Source: Solirubrobacterales bacterium
GTDB taxonomy: Bacteria > Actinomycetota > Thermoleophilia > Solirubrobacterales > Solirubrobacteraceae
Reading direction: 5' to 3'
NCBI GenBank assembly: GCA_003151895.1
Contig: PLYX01000036.1
Span: 1 to 7,724 of the forward strand
DNA length: 7,724 nucleotides
Shown here: positions 5,756 through 7,724 of the stretch, piece by piece
How positions within the stretch are numbered: position 1 is the stretch's first letter
Layout: every line of letters begins with the position of its first letter
Position numbers and translations under genes: made by a program
The notes under the pieces: model-generated
What the model saw: the letters and a program-made list of their open reading frames with translations, nothing else
Databases searched by the model: none
What the model was told of the DNA's origin: nothing

Positions 5756-6559
5756 GTGAGCGGTCTGTCCGCCCGCAGCCTGCCGGGTCTGCCCGAGGTG
5801 ACCGCCGGAACCGACCTTGCCGAGCTGATCGCCGGGGCGCTCGACGCGGAACGGCCGGCACGTCAGCTACAAGATGGCCAGATCGTGGCGATCGCCCACA
5901 AGGTCGTCTCCAAGGCCGAGGGGGCCGTGGTGGACCTGCGCGACGTCGAGCCGACCGCGCGCGCACACGAACTGGCGGAACAAACGTCCACGCCGGCGGC
6001 TCCCGGTGCGGCCGGCGCGGCCCCCAAGGACCCCCGCGCCGTCCAGATCGTGCTCGACCAGTCCGCCGAGATCCTGCGCGCCGAACGAGGCGTGATCGTC
6101 GCCCGCACCCATCACGGCTTCGTGTGCGCGAATGCCGGCGTGGATGCCTCCAACTCAGCGGATCCCGACACGCTGATCGTGCTCCCGCGCGACCCAGACG
6201 CCTCCGCGCGTCAGATCCGCGCGCGCCTGCGCGAGCTGACCGGTGCTTGCGTCGGCGTGCTCATCACGGACAGCTTCGGCCGCGCATGGCGCCACGGCCA
6301 GTGCGACATCGCGATCGGCTGCGCCGGCATCGCGCCGCTCGATGACTGGCGCGGGCGACGAGACAGCGTAGGGCTCGAGCTGCGCGCCACGTGGCTCGCG
6401 GTCGCCGACGCGATAGCAGCCCTAGCCGACCTCGCCCGCGCCAAGGACTCGCGCGAGCCGGTTGTGATCGTCGAGGGCCTGGAGAGGTTCGTCAGCGACC
6501 AGGACGGTCCGGGTGCGCTCGCCTTGCTGCGCCCGCTGAAGGAAGACCTGTTCCGGTAG
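5756..6559 (+). CDS. cofE: Coenzyme F420-0:L-glutamate ligase CofE (stand-alone)
   Basis: Adds gamma-linked glutamates to F420-0 using GTP and a divalent metal. From GTG 5756 it has 267 residues: GLPEV at 11-15, GQIVAIAHKVVSKAEG at 41-56, KDPR at 91-94, THHGFVCANAGVDASN at 118-133, LPRDPDASAR at 143-152, LITDSFGRAWRHGQCDIAIG at 169-188, and VVIVEGL at 236-242. There is a Pro/Ala insertion at about 78-90. It ends where the ligase domain ends, so the FMN-binding reductase domain fused to it in mycobacterial FbiB is missing. In the helix at 211-223 I see ATWLAVADAIAAL; from memory FbiB has glutamates where W213 and A219 stand, which needs an alignment. GTG 5756 lies four bases after the cofC stop. 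ATG 5702 in the same frame would overlap cofC by 50 bases and add a Pro-rich leader unlike the family. Confidence 0.92.
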   Translation: MSGLSARSLPGLPEVTAGTDLAELIAGALDAERPARQLQDGQIVAIAHKVVSKAEGAVVDLRDVEPTARAHELAEQTSTPAAPGAAGAAPKDPRAVQIVLDQSAEILRAERGVIVARTHHGFVCANAGVDASNSADPDTLIVLPRDPDASARQIRARLRELTGACVGVLITDSFGRAWRHGQCDIAIGCAGIAPLDDWRGRRDSVGLELRATWLAVADAIAALADLARAKDSREPVVIVEGLERFVSDQDGPGALALLRPLKEDLFR

Positions 6560-6562
6560 GGC

Positions 6563-6580
6563 GCCTCCGGCTACCGAGGC
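6563..6580 (+). terminator. Weak hairpin after the F420 operon
   Basis: GCCTCCGG and CCGAGGC pair as a 7-bp stem with one bulged C and a three-base loop, starting three bases after the cofE stop. There is no T-run after it, so it would be an unconventional terminator or only a transcript-end stabiliser. It could also be chance in GC-rich DNA. Confidence 0.25.
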
Positions 6581-6623
6581 CGTATCGTCACTGCTGGGCC
6601 TGATGACTTCTGTCCGATTGTGT

Positions 6624-6629
6624 TATCAT
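6624..6629 (+). promoter_or_regulatory. -10 element of the vapBC pair
   Basis: TATCAT lies nine bases before ATG 6639 in a short AT-rich island (about 6601-6660) unlike the GC-rich surroundings. The spacing again points to a leaderless or nearly leaderless transcript. An alternative TATCGT at 6583-6588 would give a short leader. No clear -35 is present. Confidence 0.4.
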
Positions 6630-6632
6630 GCT

Positions 6633-6646
6633 TGCATCATGATGCA
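6633..6646. promoter_or_regulatory. 14-bp perfect palindrome, candidate VapB operator
   Basis: TGCATCATGATGCA is its own reverse complement and contains both possible ATG starts of the antitoxin (6639 and 6642). A further inverted match, ATCATG (6625-6630) with CATGAT (6638-6643), overlaps the -10. Ribbon-helix-helix antitoxins commonly bind such palindromes to repress their own operon, and a protein here would cover promoter and start codon together. The operator role is inferred. Confidence 0.5.
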
Positions 6647-6881
6647 GAGATTGATGATCCAAGCAGAGCCCGAGTTGATCGAGAGAGCCAAGCGCCGGGC
6701 GACCGAGCGGGGGGTTTCCGTTGCCCAGGTCGTGCGTGAGGCCATGAGACACGAGTTCGGGTTTGCCGAGGAGCGGATTCCCCCTCCGCTGACGTGCATT
6801 GGAGCGTTCTCCTCGGGTCGCAGCGACCTCTCCGAGCTCGCAAGCGAGGCAATCTTCGAACCCCGCTCGTGGCGCTCGTAG
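6639..6881 (+). CDS. Ribbon-helix-helix (CopG/VapB-type) antitoxin
   Basis: Predicted antitoxin that binds and silences the PIN toxin encoded next to it and represses the shared promoter. From ATG 6639 it has 80 residues. The N-terminal MMQRLMIQAEPELIERAKRR leads into RGVSVAQVVREAMRHEF, the strand-helix-helix layout of the fold. The C-terminal half, with SDLSELASE and ending FEPRSWRS, is the toxin-binding type of tail seen in VapB proteins. The same frame is open back to ATG 6603, but the leading residues (MTSVRLCYHACI) are unlike the family and the -10 at 6624 would lie inside it. Its last 13 bases overlap the toxin gene, the usual arrangement for a coupled pair. Confidence 0.85.
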   Translation: MMQRLMIQAEPELIERAKRRATERGVSVAQVVREAMRHEFGFAEERIPPPLTCIGAFSSGRSDLSELASEAIFEPRSWRS

Positions 6882-7282
6882 TCGACAGCGGCGTTCTGTA
6901 CGCGACGCTCGACTCCGACGACCAACATCACCTGCGGTGCGTGGAGTTGCTCGCCAAAGCCCGCGAGCCGCGTGTTGTGCCCTCGCCGGTGCTGACGGAG
7001 GTGGACTGGCTATGCAACAGCTCGCCCCACGAACGCTTCTCCCTGGTCCTCGATCAGGTGAGGAGCGGCGCGCTCGAGGTCGAGGATCTGATCGAGGCCG
7101 ACTACGAACGGATCGCCGAGCTGCTCCGCACCTACGCCGACCTGCGCGTCGGTTTCGTCGACGCCGCCGTCCTCGCCGTCGTCGAGCGCCTGCGCGAGCC
7201 CAAGCTCGCGACGCTCGACCATCGCCACTTCTCGGTGATGCGCCCGCGACACGTCAAGACGTTGGAACTGCTGCCGGCGTAG
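6869..7282 (+). CDS. PIN-domain ribonuclease toxin (VapC-type)
   Basis: Predicted Mg2+-dependent ribonuclease toxin that cuts RNA when freed from its antitoxin. 137 residues, the normal VapC size. The four PIN acidic positions are all present: D6 in LVVDSGVLYA, E44 in VLTEVDW, D98 in GFVDAAVLA, and D117 in ATLDHRHF, so it looks active. GTG 6869 was chosen because it puts the first catalytic aspartate at the standard position 6 and overlaps the antitoxin by 13 bases. The frame is open further left to 6794, but that part is a shadow of the antitoxin gene. It ends 14 bases before the convergent cofH/fbiC stop. The RNA target cannot be told from sequence. Confidence 0.9.
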   Translation: MALVVDSGVLYATLDSDDQHHLRCVELLAKAREPRVVPSPVLTEVDWLCNSSPHERFSLVLDQVRSGALEVEDLIEADYERIAELLRTYADLRVGFVDAAVLAVVERLREPKLATLDHRHFSVMRPRHVKTLELLPA

Positions 7283-7296
7283 GTCACGATGTAGCG

Positions 7297-7724
7297 CTAC
7301 GCGGCGACTGGCACGTGGGGCGATCCATGCAGCGGATAACCCCGCCTGATGTCATACAGCGTGGTGCGCTCGGCCGCCGGACGCCCGGCTTCGTGGGCCG
7401 CGGCGACGAGCTGGTCGGGGTCGAGCTTGGTGCCGTGGTAGCTGCCGGCGAGGCGGCTGATCGACTCCTCCATGAGGGTCCCCCCCAGGTCGTTGACACC
7501 CCAACGCAGTGACTCCGTCGCGGCGTCGAGTCCCATCTTCACCCAGGAAGCCTGCAGGCTTGGAATCGTGCGACCGAGCGCGAGGCGGAAGACGGCGGTG
7601 TGCTTGAGGTTCTCCTCGCGTGATATCTCCTCGACGCCGTGCGTGCGGCCGAGCAGCGTCTGGAATGGGATGAACGAGAGCGGGACGAACTCGGTGATGC
7701 CGCCGGTGCGTTCCTGCAGCTCGC
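7297..7724 (-). CDS. cofH: FO synthase, CofH half or FbiC C-terminus (partial)
   Basis: C-terminal 141 codons of the radical-SAM enzyme that builds the deazaflavin FO from a tyrosine-derived radical and the CofG product. Translating the minus strand from the right edge gives ELQERTGGITEFVPLSFIPF, then EEISREENLKHTAVFRLAL, then PSLQASWVKMGLDAA, then RWGVNDLGGTLMEESISRLAG, and ends GRPAAERTTLYDIRRGYP and a short tail. These are hallmark blocks of CofH/FbiC; TGG and GGTLMEE belong to the barrel's substrate end. The radical-SAM cysteine cluster would lie upstream, outside the window. Whether this is a separate CofH or the CofH half of a fused FbiC cannot be told. It points toward the vapC gene and is not in the same operon as cofD-cofC-cofE. 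Confidence 0.93.
   Translation of the reverse strand, partial: ELQERTGGITEFVPLSFIPFQTLLGRTHGVEEISREENLKHTAVFRLALGRTIPSLQASWVKMGLDAATESLRWGVNDLGGTLMEESISRLAGSYHGTKLDPDQLVAAAHEAGRPAAERTTLYDIRRGYPLHGSPHVPVAA

Noticed and set aside
6794..6868. Earlier start for the PIN toxin
   Set aside because: It would overlap the antitoxin extensively and push the first catalytic aspartate far from the N-terminus; GTG 6869 fits the PIN family.
7291..7300. 10-bp palindrome GTAGCGCTAC between the converging vapC and cofH/fbiC stops
   Set aside because: Short, includes the cofH/fbiC stop codon, and lacks any T-run. It may be chance; too weak for a bidirectional terminator call.

Overview
The window is very GC-rich, densely packed bacterial DNA with third-position G/C bias. 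It looks like a high-GC actinobacterium. A Thermoleophilia (Solirubrobacterales-like) lineage is my best guess, from the coenzyme F420 genes with a free-standing cofE and from start codons lying 6 to 10 bases after -10-like hexamers (probable leaderless mRNAs). That placement is inference; no rRNA or other marker gene is present.

Layout. (1) 1-1382, plus strand: the 3'-most part of an AAA/DUF234-type ATPase, cut by the left edge. (2) 1396-3240, minus strand: a short-chain dehydrogenase followed by an HMG-CoA lyase-like enzyme, probably one acyl-CoA catabolism unit. The 144 bases between them hold an array of four perfect 24-bp palindromes (2387-2484), the most striking non-coding element here. 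(3) 3241-3315: a 75-bp divergent promoter region. (4) 3316-6559, plus strand: an F420 operon with NADPH:F420 oxidoreductase, cofD, cofC and cofE, overlapping or separated by at most 13 bases. (5) 6639-7282, plus strand: a vapBC-type toxin-antitoxin pair with its own AT-richer promoter/operator. (6) 7297-7724, minus strand: the C-terminal end of the FO synthase CofH/FbiC, converging on the toxin gene and cut by the right edge.

How the genes work together. CofH/FbiC makes the deazaflavin FO. CofC activates a three-carbon phospho-acid with GTP, CofD joins it to FO, and CofE adds the glutamate tail. The oxidoreductase then exchanges hydride between F420 and NADP. The window therefore carries most of an F420 synthesis and use module, interrupted by a toxin-antitoxin pair. 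The reductase domain that mycobacterial FbiB carries for dehydro-F420-0 is absent from this cofE.

No rRNA, tRNA, CRISPR array, insertion sequence or origin was seen. No gene-free stretch exceeds 300 bases; the largest is the 144-bp palindrome-bearing gap.
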